Source: Pyxicephalus adspersus
Lineage: Eukaryota; Chordata; Amphibia; Anura; Pyxicephalidae
Assembly (NCBI RefSeq): GCF_032062135.1
Contig: NC_092859.1
Span: 129,678,562-129,742,561 of the forward strand
Length of the DNA: 64,000 nt
Reading direction: 5' to 3'
Shown: one piece after another, positions 23,881 through 35,639 of the stretch
Layout of the letters: every line of letters starts with the position of its first letter
Numbering within the stretch: position 1 is the first letter of the stretch
Position numbers and translations under genes: made by a program
Notes under the pieces: generated by a model
The model's input: the letters and a program-made list of their open reading frames with translations, nothing else
What the model was told of the DNA's origin: nothing
Databases searched by the model: none

Positions 23881-24196
23881 TAAGAACTCACGTGCAATAA
23901 TTGTTAATCTTTCACCATCCTTTCCAACAACAAACAACTGTACGATGCACAAACGAAGGCTGTAATTATAGCGCCGTTCTTCTCTATAGAAAGGGGAGGG
24001 GGAGAACAACGGAGCGGCACCCTGCTCCACTCTCTCCTCTTTACTTTCATTACGATCATTCGTCGCCCATTATCCGTGGATCCGCCAGGACAGTTGTTCA
24101 GATGACGAGCACTGTGAACACACAAGATTCTCGTCCGATACCAGTCTGTGGCAATTATCCAACGAGAATCATCTGACATGTGTACATAGCCTAAGT
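23881..24196. mobile_element. MITE family D, about 315 bp
   Basis: A copy in the opposite orientation is at 32332-32604; both carry 'gtgcaataattg', 'ccatcctttcc', 'gagaacaacgg'-type, 'ctctcctct', 'actttcattacgatcatt' and 'gacatgtgtacatagcc' blocks in the same order. The right end reads GTACATAGCCTAAG; the left end is degraded. The interior has higher GC than its surroundings, which keeps 91- and 103-codon frames open on both strands. No transposase and no clear superfamily. Confidence 0.75.
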
Positions 24197-24236
24197 TAGA
24201 GATGACAGAATGCAATTATTAATTTAAAAACCAATA

Positions 24237-24400
24237 GGGGTGATTTACTAAAGGAATTTACCTACCAAGGTGAAAAATCACTCTTACCCTCTTTCACCCA
24301 GTTTAGTGAATACATTGATAGTTCACTCTGCAAGGAATACCCATTCTTCCATGCAAGTGGAAAATTCACTTTTGCTAAGTGAACAGCTCATTTTCTAATG
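24237..24400. repeat. MITE family K, partial copy
   Basis: It starts GGGGTGATTTACTAAAGGA and contains 'aaggtgaaaaatcac' and 'tttgctaagtgaacag', matching the order in the fuller copy at 35036-35308. The right terminus was not found. Confidence 0.65.
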
Positions 24401-25617
24401 ACTTTTTTTTATTAATGTAGCCAATGTGTCCAGTTTAATTTTTGAAAATTGCCCATTTACATTTACCCTGGCTACTATCTTTAATTCCCTTGCCTGCGCA
24501 CACACATTCAAAACAGATCAATTAAATAAATCATTGTAACTTAATACATGCGACAAACCTCCCCTAGTACAACAAACACAGTGCTGTTTGGGGAGAGAGG
24601 ATGGATGGAGGAAATACTTATATGCACTGCCAATGTCCATCAATGTCTATCACTAAGGATAGGTGGTAGGCTGACACTGGGCACCCACTTCCAAACATTC
24701 CATCCTCTTGGATGCATGGATTCATATGATAAACATTTTCGCTTTCAATTACAGCCGCTGACTGTAGGATGAGAAATTGCTGGAACCTCAGATGGAAGTG
24801 TTATTATACAAAGTGGATGGTTTCATGGGTTATTAATGCTAAGCAGTAGGTAGAAATCAGACTTTTGTAATCTATTAGAGTCACTTGGTTGGATTGGAGT
24901 TGGGCTGTAAACCTGTGATACTCACCTTTCTCAGTTTCTTCACAGGGAGCCACCATCTTCTTTCTTCTTGTAAATCTTCGGCCATCTTGGGCCAGGATGA
25001 CATACCAGTTCATTTATTGCCGCCACATGCAGGGAAAGCCGAAATTGCTAAGAATCCTAACAACCAAAGCTGCGGATGTGCATGTGCAGCCTAGCTTTTT
25101 GCCAGGTACCTGGAGCAGTCGGGCAGGTAGGAGGGTTTATTGCAGAAGGTAAATCTTCTGTCCCTTTCTGCAACAATGACCTGCCTGTCATTATTCATTC
25201 CTAATAGGTTATGGATAGCAGAAATAAATCTGATAGAGATTTTAACCTTTCTCTACTTTCTCTTGCTTTTTTGGCTATAAATACTTTAATAATTTAATAG
25301 GCACAGTGAAAGAAAGGTTCCATTTCTCTGAATCCCCTTTAGCTTGAACTCACTGTTATTTTATGATAGCTGTGATTTTGTGGAATGATGTAGGTTATTT
25401 CTAAACTAGATTTGCACCCCGGGGCTTTTGCCTTTGTATGGCTTGCACTGTAGCCCATTTAAACTGGTATAATGGGAAATCTATGACAATTGTATGCATG
25501 CGGTTAAGAATAAACAGGAGGATAATATTGCTGTGCACTCTGATTTACACCTTTTACAGCAACAACATGGGGGAAGTCAGCAGGACTCCGTGTTATTTCA
25601 GGGGACGACTAAAGTAA
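24401..25617. other. No gene; possible MITE-like patch at 24900-25190
   Basis: 24900-25190 is GC-richer, with 'accagttcatttattgcc', 'gtgcatgtgcagcctagc' and a local palindrome around 'ttgcagaag...ctttctgcaa' (25140-25172). This looks like a repeat type seen widely in frogs, but no second copy exists in the window, so the call stays weak. Remaining sequence shows nothing. Confidence 0.35.
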
Positions 25618-25625
25618 GCCTAGAC

Positions 25626-26504
25626 CAGGGATGTCAAACTCAAATACAAAGAGGGACGAAATTAATAAGTTTGACCAAGTCGGGGGCCAAACTTGAAATA
25701 GATTGAAAAAATGTAGAAAGTTTACTACTTCATCCATAACTAACAAAAACAAACACCTCTACACACACTTTAGGGTTGAAAAGACTAATTTCTATCTATC
25801 TATGCATGCTGTGTGTTGTTCATTCACATCACAAATTTGATTGACATAAAATTTTACACTAGACAGTCTCTAATGGAATGAAACAAACACAATGCCCCTG
25901 GTAGTCAGGCACCATGTGATCATTGCCTAGGCTTTGTGTCACATGATGGGTGTACAGGAATAATGTCTATGTATTGCATGTATTGAAAATTATGATGTGA
26001 GTTAGTAACATAGAGATTCATGTAGATCCTGCTATGTGTAAAGAAATGAATGGAGATTCTCTGTGCATGTTCTATCACACTATATTAGATCGCCAGCCTA
26101 ATACTGACTCTGTGTCCTCCCAGCTATGTACTACAATATAGAAATACAACTGGGATTATTTAACCCATCGTTTTCCTGCTGCTGGTACTGCCTGATATAG
26201 AAGATTAAAATGAACCGCTGTGCGCTTTATTTGCATGAAGGACTACAGGGGGGCGGGAAGGGGCAGAGATATCTCGCCTTCTGTTCCATAGATGCGAGTG
26301 ATGCCGAGACTACAATTCCCGGGATTACTTGCGCCTATAGAATAGTCAATAGAACAAAACAACAATGTGGGGCACGCATAGGCAGCTGGTCTATAGACGC
26401 GAATGATGCTGGGAATTGTAGCATCGGGTCAAATATAAATAATTTTCGGGATTCTTTGGAGGGCCAAAAGAATGACCTTGTGGGCCAAGAGTTTGACACC
26501 CCTG
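25626..26504. mobile_element. hAT non-autonomous element (family G), 879 bp with 8-bp target duplication
   Basis: Ends are CAGGGATGTCAAACTC and GAGTTTGACACCCCTG, the classic CAGGG...CCCTG hAT termini of the 'gtcaaactc' type. The flanks GCCTAGAC (25618-25625) and GCCTAGAT (26505-26512) differ at one base, a hAT-style 8-bp duplication. Subterminal 'gggggccaaacttg' and 'gagggccaaaag' are also inverted. The interior has paired 'gatgcgagtgatgc' and 'gacgcgaatgatgc' blocks and no hAT transposase. The 101-codon plus frame (26210-26515) runs across the right end and is not a gene. Confidence 0.93.
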
Positions 26505-26526
26505 GCCTAGATTGAATTTTGATTTT

Positions 26527-26614
26527 TTAGTTAAAGAGAATTTATCAAAAAAGCTCTCAGAAATTTTGATGATTTGTTAGTTAAAGAGAATTTATCAAAA
26601 AAGCTCTCAGAAAA
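26527..26614. repeat. Tandem duplication, 50-bp period, 2 copies
   Basis: 'TTAGTTAAAGAGAATTTATC' followed by 'aaaaaagctctcagaaa' occurs twice at exactly 50-bp spacing (26531 and 26581) without a mismatch in the shared 37 bp. It begins 15 bp after the hAT target duplication. Confidence 0.95.
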
Positions 26615-29204
26615 TGGTATAGCAGCATTAAAATGATTGATCTGCATGCGTTTAGTTTGTGGTTAATTGGATTATTCCATATAGTTTACATACAGATGGT
26701 AAATATTAAGAAGATTATTTTATAATACAGGGACTTGCAACTAATCTGTCATTTACACACATGCATTAAACATTTCAGAAATATATTTTCCATGAAATTA
26801 CAATTTTTCATTGCTGTATGCTGCATCTACATAGCAGAAACATTGGGAAAAAAAAACCTACAAGAGCGACCATCTGTTCTAGTTTATGTTCTCTTACCAT
26901 TGAGATATACCGCTCAGATTCAGGATAAATTTCCTTAAATCACACAGTAAACTACTCACTGCAATTTTTTGTTCCTATACACAACATTGTATACAAGTCA
27001 GTTAGGTTTAAATACAGTCATCCAAATGATCTTGTTATTTTTCTTCAAAGGAAGCACCTGTTTTATATACAGTTTTACAAGAATAACGAGAATGAAGGGG
27101 TGCTTTAATTTTAGTTAAAAGAAGAGCAAATTAAAGGGCGTGCTGAATGTCGGTTTACCCCATTGTGCTCTGTTAGCCCCTTGCAAAATTAAAACTCCGT
27201 AATGCTCCGTACTGACCTCTGTACAGACTGGCCTGGTGGAAGGAACCACAAAGTGTGATTTGCTTCTATTTATGATACTAATGGTAAGGACTAATGTTTA
27301 TTTAAAGGTTTATTAGTTCAGTGCTCACAGGTAATTTGTAATTTGCTCAGGTGTTTTCTCAACCTCAGTTAATCCAACAGTTCTGTTGCCTATTCTGAAT
27401 AATTTCTAGGCTGAGGTCCTCGGTAAATAATTTTGTCATGTATTTGTTAATGCTTATACTGCTCAGCAGTAGAAATGGGCATATCTGACAGTTTTCCCTT
27501 TTTTTTCTAAAATGCTGCAAATTTTTAAATAAATTGTGAGTCCCTTTGCAAAAACCCTTTGCCCTCCACTTTGTAAAGTGCTGCATATTATGTCAGTGCT
27601 ATATAAATATAAGAACGATACCCATATTTAAGTTTAAATACACATAGAAAAGTGAAAAAATAACAATTCAAAAACAAAGTATACAAGATATTGTCTGCAG
27701 TCTGGAATGGTGCTAGTTTGGTGCAGTAGTAAGTGGGGATGGGTGAAATTGAAATAAAGCAGTTAACATTGAAGGGGCATTAAAGTTTTCCTCCCCGTGT
27801 TATACCTAAATGCCCTATAGATAAAACTAAGGAGCATGGTAGTCTTTATGTAGGTTAGCAGCAGAAGAGGGTCAATAGCTGGACAAGTGTCCTAGGTCAG
27901 ATTGTGTGTATACCTAAAAAAGTGAGTGGTAAGGTTGTATTTCCAGTGCTGAATGGATTGTGGAAGGGAGTTCTATAGGAAAAGCACGGCAAATGCAAAC
28001 TCCTGGATGCAGGTATAGGAGTCCTTTTGCATAAGCAAAGTCATATCATGCATACCACAATTCATCATTGCATAACAATACTCCACAAAAAAGCAGAAAT
28101 CTAAAGACAAAAACTGCCAGTCTCTGTGTGTGCTTTAGAATAGTCACTATTTACCTGTGTAGTGACCGTCCACACCGTTTAGCAATCTTTCAGCACAATT
28201 TGAAAGTGTTCTTTTTTTTAAAATACAGAATTACACATCTATTCCATATCAATCCACATCCTGTTAAATCTGTGACACTTTACCAAAAACATTGACTTTG
28301 GTATTCTTAGGCTTTTCAGCAACCTTCACAATATCAGCAACCGTAAATTACAATGAATGTTCCCCTGTATACATTAAGTCTACTATAATACATTTTAGAG
28401 ATCATGTTTTAGAATGAGACCTGAAAGTTAATGGTCTTTCCAAAATGTAATATTTTAAATTATACAGTGATATATTAGCATGGTATAATTATATATAGTA
28501 GTATATGTATAGTTATTCCATATACCAGTATTGGTGCCAATTGTGGTCTATCTAACTATATTTTACAATGAATAGGTATAAGAAACAAATAAATTCATAG
28601 ATACAATTTGCTATAGTCGTGAAAGTCGACTGAAAGACATGCAGAAATTAGTCAACAGTCTCGTAGCAATGTGCAAATCTGCATAGTTGAAAGGGGGATT
28701 TAATACAGTCTAAATAAGGAAAAGTAATTGAGCTTATCCAGGTATGATATTTGCTTAAGCCGTATGATTTAGTTTTGCCTGACTGGTAAGTACATCATCT
28801 TTAACAAGTCATGCCATTAATATGTTACAACTTGGGATATGGAAACAATTCATTCTTCAAATAAATGATATTACCATTTCCAAATCTCAATGCAAAGATT
28901 TTTTTCTTCTTTAGAAAATTCTCTAGTTTCTTTAGTTTTTAACACTTTCAGTTTAATGAAATCTCAGTTAAGCTATGTGTCTTGGGAAATAAGAAATTAT
29001 GTGGTATGTTTATCTTTTTCTGTACTTGTATTTTCTATATTAATGACATTTAGGTTGAAAGGCACTTAGAATACTTTATCATAGGACTCATTCTTTTTCA
29101 TCTTGTATTGTAAATAAACAGATCAGGCAAATCTCCTGCAGCCTCTTTTAGGACACTTTTTTGCGTACACTGATGACTGTGTATCATTTTTTTTAGGACA
29201 GGTT
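26615..29204. other. No gene; one SINE/LINE tail remnant
   Basis: 27565-27612 contains 'aagtgctgcatattatgtca' followed by 'gtgctatataaatata', the tail shared by the LINE and SINE of this window; no body is attached. The rest is AT-rich with a few short frames lacking any domain. Confidence 0.5.
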
Positions 29205-30160
29205 TCCAACAGCATTTTACATAGTAGGTCAGGTTGAAAAAAGACAGGTTCATAAAGTTCAACCACTAGGGAAATAATCCCAGATATCCCAGATATAACC
29301 CTATAGACATAGTTGATCCAGAGGAAGGCAAAAACCGCTTATAAAGCATGGTTAAACTTGTTGGTTCAACTGGGGGAAAAAAATCCTTCTTGATTCCATG
29401 TAGCAATCGGATGTTCCCTGGATCAACAGCCCCTGTTGTCTTTACTTAAAAATGGTATTATAGTTATATTCTGTGCTTCTAGAAAAGCATCCTGTGTTAT
29501 CTTAACCTCCTGGGTGGTAACCCTGAGTGTGACTTGGGGTAGAAAAAAGATGCTAGAAGCAATAACCCCGAGTCATACTCGGGGTAGATAAACCTATAGG
29601 AAGTAATAGTAAATCGCTAATTACCTGATCCGCTGGCGTCCCCCGTCATCCTTCTCTGCGATGTCCATCTTCTTTCTTCCACGGGAGGATTTCCCGGTGA
29701 TGTTGATGCGTGCGTACGTTGCCGGCGGGCGGGAGGGAAATTCAAATCCATTTGTATTGCATTCAATACAAAATACCTGTATTGAATGCAATACAGTGGA
29801 TTTAGATGTGTAAAAGCAGTACATTGTCTTTCATGAACATATTTTTTACAGTATATTATAATAGTATGAGTATATATATATATATATATATTTTTTTAAA
29901 AATTAAATAAAACATTTTTTAAATTTATTTAATTTATTATTTTGACACAAAATTTTTCATACTCGTACTATTATAATATTCTGTAAAACAATGTACTGCT
30001 TTTAGACATATAAATCTGGACAGAAATGAACTGCCCAGGAGGTTCAAGAACTTGCTGAAACTACTTCCTGAGGGAGCCTATTCTACATTTTCACAGAGTG
30101 ACAAAAAGATAAAGCAGGATAACAATTGGGGTTTAGGTAGAAAGCTTTTCTTGAGAGAAA
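29205..30160. repeat. Amphibian interspersed repeat (family J) split by a piggyBac-like MITE
   Basis: The left part, 29205-29505, has 'taggtcaggttgaaaaaaga', 'agttgatccagaggaaggc' and 'gatgttccctggatcaac'. The right part, 30047-30160, resumes with 'agaacttgctgaaactact' and 'gagggagcctattctac'. I recognise this as a repeat common in amphibian genomic sequence but cannot give its class. Removing 29506-30046 restores a continuous repeat, which supports the nested reading. Confidence 0.7.
29506..30042. mobile_element. piggyBac-like MITE (family E), 537 bp at a TTAA target
   Basis: The left flank is TTAA (29502-29505), followed by CCTCCTGGGTGG; the right end is CTGCCCAGGAGG, followed by TTCA, a one-base variant of TTAA. 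CC...GG termini at TTAA fit piggyBac. The interior holds an 18-bp perfect palindrome (arms 29753-29770 and 29778-29795) and a ~200 bp AT-rich imperfect hairpin whose outer arms are 'aaaagcagtacattgt' (from 29811) and 'acaatgtactgctttt' (ending ~30003). There is no transposase. Confidence 0.8.
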
Positions 30161-31947
30161 AATATAGGGGGTCTGTAAATAGCATATATACTATGAAGAA
30201 TAGTTACTGCTTTTTTTGATTGTTTTCAAAGACCAGCACCTGCAACAGAAACAATCAGCGAGATGACCCTGGAAGCAGAGCACAGAATGGCCTTAAAGGC
30301 TGATAACCAAGATGGTGGACAGTCATTTCTGTGTTAGACACGTGGTTTATCCACCCCATTAACTGTTTGTGAACGTTTACGCTTATATGGACTTCCAAGT
30401 ATACGTTATTGGACAATCTGCTTAATAACAACTAGATAATAGCTTAGGCCCTCTCATACAGGAGTGATTTTATATTACTATAAATATTGATATATTTCCT
30501 GGTTTTAGTTATAATCTCTTTGCTTTAACTGCTAAGCATTTGATTTTCTCTGTCAACAATAAATCTTCTTAGGATCTACTGTCTCATCTCTGATAGTCAC
30601 CTTGGAGTCCCACTAAAAGAACCGGACAGGAAAAGTAAGCCCCTGAGAACCTTTATAACAGTTGTTGCACCTCAAGATTGTTTATAGATATTTGTAGACA
30701 TATGTGGGTAGATATAGATGTATATATATGTGTATATATAATGTATATGCGTGGGGATGTTGGTGATCTATTTTGTCTTTCAGACCACCTAGGGTTTCCA
30801 AGGAGTTACAATGACACTAGGGACATTAAACAAACAGATGCCAGAAAACTGATTCAGTTCCCATAATAATGAATCCTGAGGCAGCAGGAGTTGGATGAGG
30901 GCTGGACAGATGGGTGGGGTTGATGGCCCATCCAGACCATTTGGTGACAACTAAAATTAGTTGACCCCGCCTGGCTTTACCTGCAGCTTCCCATATCAAC
31001 TTGGCTAGGAGGCCTAGTAAATTCCTGAATTTACAGTAACCAATCCTCATCTTACAGATCACATTGTGTAACCAATCCAAGAACCTCAAGGATACCTAAT
31101 GGGAATTAACTATGTAAAAATGGGAACTGAGAGAATTAGGGTCTCTTGCTTGCTGGCCCTCCTTGTCTCCTGGGGGTCTCCTTAGGTAAGCTGGTATGGA
31201 GTCCTCTTCTGAAGGAAGTAGACTCCTGAGGTACCCATTAACCTCTTAGCAGGTAGCTATAAGATATTCCTGATTGTAGTCGTATGGGTGTCTATAGTAT
31301 TACTGCATTACTTTGCCATTTTGTAATTACTGATTTGTGTACCAAGCATTATTAGAATATTACAGCGGTTAACCTTATTTCCATGTGCTGTATATATCAT
31401 TGATTGAAGTTCATATATCTGTATATCAGACTATATTGCTGTGTACTTTGTTTCATCTTGTTTTCTCAAACTTTTTGAGTGACTAGCTATCATTTGTGCA
31501 TGAACTTTCTTTTATTGAATATTTATTTGCATTGATAGGGGATAAAACATCCATATCCATGCAGATAAAATCAACACAGTATTATTGGATATTATTTTAT
31601 TAAAACAAAAGTTAAATATTAAATATTTACTTATATTAAAAGTGAATATAAACATACATAATGTGTTAATGCTTAAAGACTTGGTTTACATCTTCTTTAC
31701 ACATTTAAACAATAGTTCAATTACTTAACTTGTCAGTGGTACACATATTTAATAACTACAATATATCAACAAATTAGTTCAGTTTTGTTTTTGAGCAGCT
31801 GAGAATCTTCATTCATAAAATGTGTGAATATTGACAGTTATTCAATACGATATCTGCCTAACATTATGTATTCAAAGTAATCAAGAATTGTCTTTTCAAA
31901 TAAAGTAATAATATAATAATAATAATTAAAATGAATAATCACACAAT
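30161..31947. other. No gene; possible LTR-like patch at 30240-30660
   Basis: 30240-30660 has an AATAAA at about 30559, then 'tctcatctctgatagtcacc' and 'ttggagtccca', an arrangement like the R-U5 end of an LTR, but no partner LTR, primer-binding site or target duplication is visible. 30840-31250 is unclassified mid-GC sequence. 31560-31930 is very AT-rich. No exon is supported. Confidence 0.35.
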
Positions 31948-32171
31948 GGGCTTGAGTTTTTTAAATGCTCCAAGACCAGAGAAGAAAGATGATCGTAGAA
32001 AAACCTGGGCAATCCACCAAATGTGGAACACATCTGGCCCAGGACTGAACACAGTTGCCAACTAATAGCAATTGATTTTAAAGAAATCCATTCCAAGAGT
32101 ACTGGATCACTCAGGTTCTCCCATAATAGTCTATCTTCTCCAGTCTCTGTGAGCTTTAATAAATCAGGCCC
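31948..32171. mobile_element. Palindromic MITE family A, full-length copy
   Basis: It runs from GGGCTTGAGTTTTTTAAATG to TTTAATAAATCAGGCCC with 'gggcaatccacca' and 'ggatcactcaggtt' as the mirrored centre blocks. Length ~224 bp. Confidence 0.85.
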
Positions 32172-32216
32172 AATTTGTCAATTAAATATTCCTAACTCCT
32201 TTAGTAAATCAGCCTA
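32172..32216. repeat. MITE family K terminus
   Basis: 'tcctaactcctttagtaaat' followed by 'cagcc' is the right terminus of family K, directly beside the family-A copy. Confidence 0.5.
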
Positions 32217-32331
32217 GGTTGAGTGACATGAATCCAAACCTTTCCATATTCCCAGTACAAAGATATAAATCATGTTTCCGTTCACAAATGTAATTTTGGC
32301 CTCTTTTATTTACAACACATCTGCATCATTA

Positions 32332-32604
32332 CTTAAGCTATGTACTTAGGTCAGTTGATACTCGTCCGATAATCTCCTCAAGTCTGATATCAGACAAGAA
32401 TCTGGCATGTGTACAGCGCTCTTTGTCCGTTATTCTGACCACCAACCCACAGATGACAAATGATTGTAACGAAAGTGAAGGGGAGAGAGCGCAGCTGGGT
32501 GCTGTTTGGTCACTTTTCCCCTCTCCTCTTCATAAAGCAGAACAGCGATGTATCTGAAAGGTCCATTCCAATGACAATTATTGCACATGTGTACCCAGCC
32601 TTAG
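32332..32604. mobile_element. MITE family D, opposite orientation to 23881-24196
   Basis: The ends are CTTAAGCTATGTAC and GTACCCAGCCTTAG, imperfect inverted termini. The interior blocks 'gaatctggcatgtgtacag', 'acgaaagtgaaggggagaga' and 'caattattgcacatgtgtac' are the reverse complement of those in the other copy. Confidence 0.8.
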
Positions 32605-33991
32605 AATTCATTAGTTCAGCTCTGTCTACAATATATTAAACTATCATTAAGCAATGTTCAGTATATATCATTTATACTTTGTTCTGGAATGGATCTCAAA
32701 GATTACATGAAAAAGATAAAGTAAGATTTTAACACATGCTTCCCACAGTCATAGCTCGGTAATAGTACCTTCAGTGCACTTAGTGCAATAAATGCCACTT
32801 ATAGAGTAAAAAAAGGGGGGAGAATATTCCATACACTGCATAAAATTTGCAATAAAAGCCTGCCTATCTTCTTTCTCCTACTTTTTAAGTTTAAATGCCA
32901 CTTATACACAATTTAAAGTGGAACTAAATTTGCTATATATCCCTTCTACAACAACTTTTATAACCTGCCCGATTGCTGCCAGCTGTCAATTTTCTTTTCT
33001 GAACAGTCCATGAGCACCTGACATGTGAAGAATGCTTATGTGAACTTTTCAGTTCACATTGTGCAATTTTAACTTTTTTTCATGTGTCAGTTTTCACAGC
33101 TTTCTTTTCAGCCAAACACAGTTTTACAGGATTTTCTTCTGTACTTAAAGCAGAACTAAACTCTAGAAATAGAAAACTACAACAAGACAGTCATTTACTG
33201 CAACCCAACTGCAATCATGGGAGGGCTAAATATTAGATATATTATAATTTAAAATTAATTGTTAAATGTTATTTTGTATATCGTTTCTAGTGGTCAAAAC
33301 ATTCATATACATAATCTCATGTGTGCCGTATCCCAAAAATATATTCAATTTCAAAGTATCACAATAAATGGAGAGACTTATATAATATAATATTACTTTT
33401 ATTCTAATAATGAAAATACAAGGAAAATTATTCACACAAGTGAATACATATTGAGTATATTTTCAATATTATTAAAGGTCTCGCATAATCAGACAGATTC
33501 TTTTTTTGACGCGTTTCACGGGTAAGTCCCCCTTCTTCAGGAAAAAGTTGAGACTTACAAATACAATCAGTTTACCATTTCTGATATTCTAAACAATATA
33601 GTCCTTGTATTACAATTTTTATAATTCACGTATTACCTACTAATTTTATGGAAGTGTATAACAACGCCACTCAGAGGTGGATGTCACCTCCAAAGATTTA
33701 CGTGAGGATTATAAACCAGAGAACAGCACAGCTGGGACAGCAACCAAGGAATACCCATTTGGACCTCCTAGGATTCTACCTGGAATCATTTATAGTTCAT
33801 ATTCATGAATTCACCCTAAAAAGCCTGTTTTTTTCAAAGTATATCAGCATATTCAATAATCGAAAGGATAGTCCATTTCTAGTCTTATCTGTATATAACT
33901 TATATATATAAGTATATATCTTTAAAATATTAGTAAATGTTTTGTCTATAAGATCCCATGTTTCTGATGAGAAACAATTTTTATCTCTTTG
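32605..33991. other. No gene; terminal-type boxes and a hairpin module
   Basis: TTTAAAGTGGAACTAAAT (32915) and TTAAAGCAGAACTAAACTC (33146) are direct repeats of the family-C-like terminal box, ~230 bp apart. 33505-33545 carries GACGCGTTTCACGGG followed by 'taagtccccc' and 'ttcttcagga', a short hairpin-like module related to that at 54355-54396. No exon is recognised. Confidence 0.45.
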
Positions 33992-34205
33992 TGCCTGATT
34001 TAATAAAGCTGTCCAAGGGTGAAGAGGATGCACTTTCATCAGTGAAGCTGGGTGATCCAGCAAACCTGGAATGGACTTCTTCAAAGTCATTTGCTAGCAA
34101 ATGTTTTGAATCCCGGACCAGATCCCTTCCAGGTTTGCTGGTTCACCCAGCTTTACTGATGAAGGTGTATCCTCTCCAGCCTAGGAGAGCTGTAATAAAT
34201 GTCAG
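33992..34205. mobile_element. Palindromic MITE family A, well-preserved copy
   Basis: It starts TGCCTGATTTAATAAAGC and shows clear mirror blocks: 'cagtgaagctgggtgatcca' against 'ggttcacccagctttactga', and 'gcaaacctggaatgg' against 'ccttccaggtttgc'. The right terminus is damaged (AATAAATGTCAG in place of AATAAATCAGGC). Confidence 0.9.
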
Positions 34206-35035
34206 AAATTATTGACATTTATATGCTTTTTGTTATTAGAGGATAAGCACCAATTTTTGCTTCCAATTCATATGATATTGAAAGTAACTTTGTCACATAT
34301 ATTAATTCAGCAGAAAGCGTGCTGTTTTTTACTTGCTCATCCTTAAACGTCAGCTTCTTTTTTATAATTCTATCTGAATTTTCTGTATTCTTATCTAAAA
34401 GAGCCACAGTATAACTTTTTTTTTATATGAGATAGTAACCTAATTTGTTACTGTGTTTATAATTCATCTTTTTATAAGGCAAATGTAATGGCTTTTAGTG
34501 GAAAAAAAAATCTTTATTATTTGGTTCAATCCCAAGTGGACTTTCTTTATTTAAAAATTTATTGGAGACAGACTCAACGTACAGTAATACATATGTTTTA
34601 CATTTATACTATAATATCCATTAATTCTGTGTTTTCCTGACTCCTTTAGATTTTTTACACTTTTAAGTGATGCAGCATTAGTAAACGAATATTTGGTGTT
34701 GCCAGCACATAAAAGAGTAGGGGTGTATCTTTTTCACACAAAGGAATAGCCCGGCTTTTTGGTCTGGCATGTTACTCAACCCTGAACATTGCTCAAATTA
34801 ACACCATCACTTTTGGAGCAGCACTGTTAGGCTTAGTTCATATGAGCAGTAAGGCGTGGTTATCACTTTCTAATTGCCAGTAAAAGTGGCCATAACTTCA
34901 AGCAACATTGGCACTGTAGTTACCCCTAGAGAATAAATGGGGTAGTTGACAACCCCCTACTAACTGCCCATCAAAGTCAACGGGATGTTTATTTATCTTT
35001 GATTCGGTGACTTCTAGGTGACTCAAAAAGTTTAC
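34206..35035. other. No gene; possible MITE fragment at 34830-34990
   Basis: 34830-34990 ('cttagttcatatgagcagta', 'ttacccctagagaataaatg') resembles a repeat type I have seen in frog DNA, but there is no second copy here to confirm it. The rest is AT-rich. Confidence 0.35.
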
Positions 35036-35308
35036 TGATTTACTGAATTAGTTTAGGGTGTTCATTTAGCTCGGGAAACTATCACTGTGCAATGGATGAT
35101 TTATTCAGTTTAGTGAATGCGGTGAAAATATTTTTATAGAAAATCAGAAAAAAAAAAATTTTTGGTTTACATGATTGAGTGGTTGAAGTCAAAATTTCAC
35201 CTTATTTATTAAGCTAAGTAAATAATTGTATGCAGGATAATAGTTTACTATTGTAATAGTTTACTATTATCCTGCAACAACCTAATCTCCCATAATAAAT
35301 CAATTCCA
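35036..35308. mobile_element. MITE family K, near-complete copy
   Basis: Left end TTTACTGAATTAGTTTAGG and right end CCTAATCTCC followed by 'cataataaatcaa' are imperfect inverted termini. A perfect 14-bp inverted repeat, TGCAGGATAATAGT / ACTATTATCCTGCA, lies at 35231-35244 and 35263-35276. An A/T-rich centre holds an A11 run. No coding capacity. Confidence 0.65.
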
Positions 35309-35639
35309 ATGTGTAGGCCACCATATTGCCATTAATTTTATTCACTTTCTTTTGGCCCATAAACTAACAAAACCTTATTCCTTCACCTTGTAGTACAAGT
35401 TAGAGCATATTGCAAGACATAATCATTTATACAGAATTAACTTTAGTAACATGTTCATTAATTAACATTATTCAACACATGTGGTGCATTTCTTACATTT
35501 GTTCTCTTAAGGTCTTTCTGCAGTATATTTTTTTTCTTTATTTTAGATTACTTTTGGCTGGTTGGGTGACGTGTCTTCATTTTTTCTCCAGCAGTGGATG
35601 GAAACAAAGAATAACACTGATGTAACCAAGGCAGGCCAT
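35309..35639. other. No gene or recognised repeat
   Basis: AT-rich spacer. The 71-codon frame 35410-35625 has no recognisable feature. Confidence 0.4.

Noticed and set aside
30240..30660. Possible LTR of an endogenous retroelement
   Set aside because: AATAAA and U5-like sequence alone are weak; no second LTR, primer-binding site, polypurine tract or target duplication was seen, so it is only mentioned in the stretch description.
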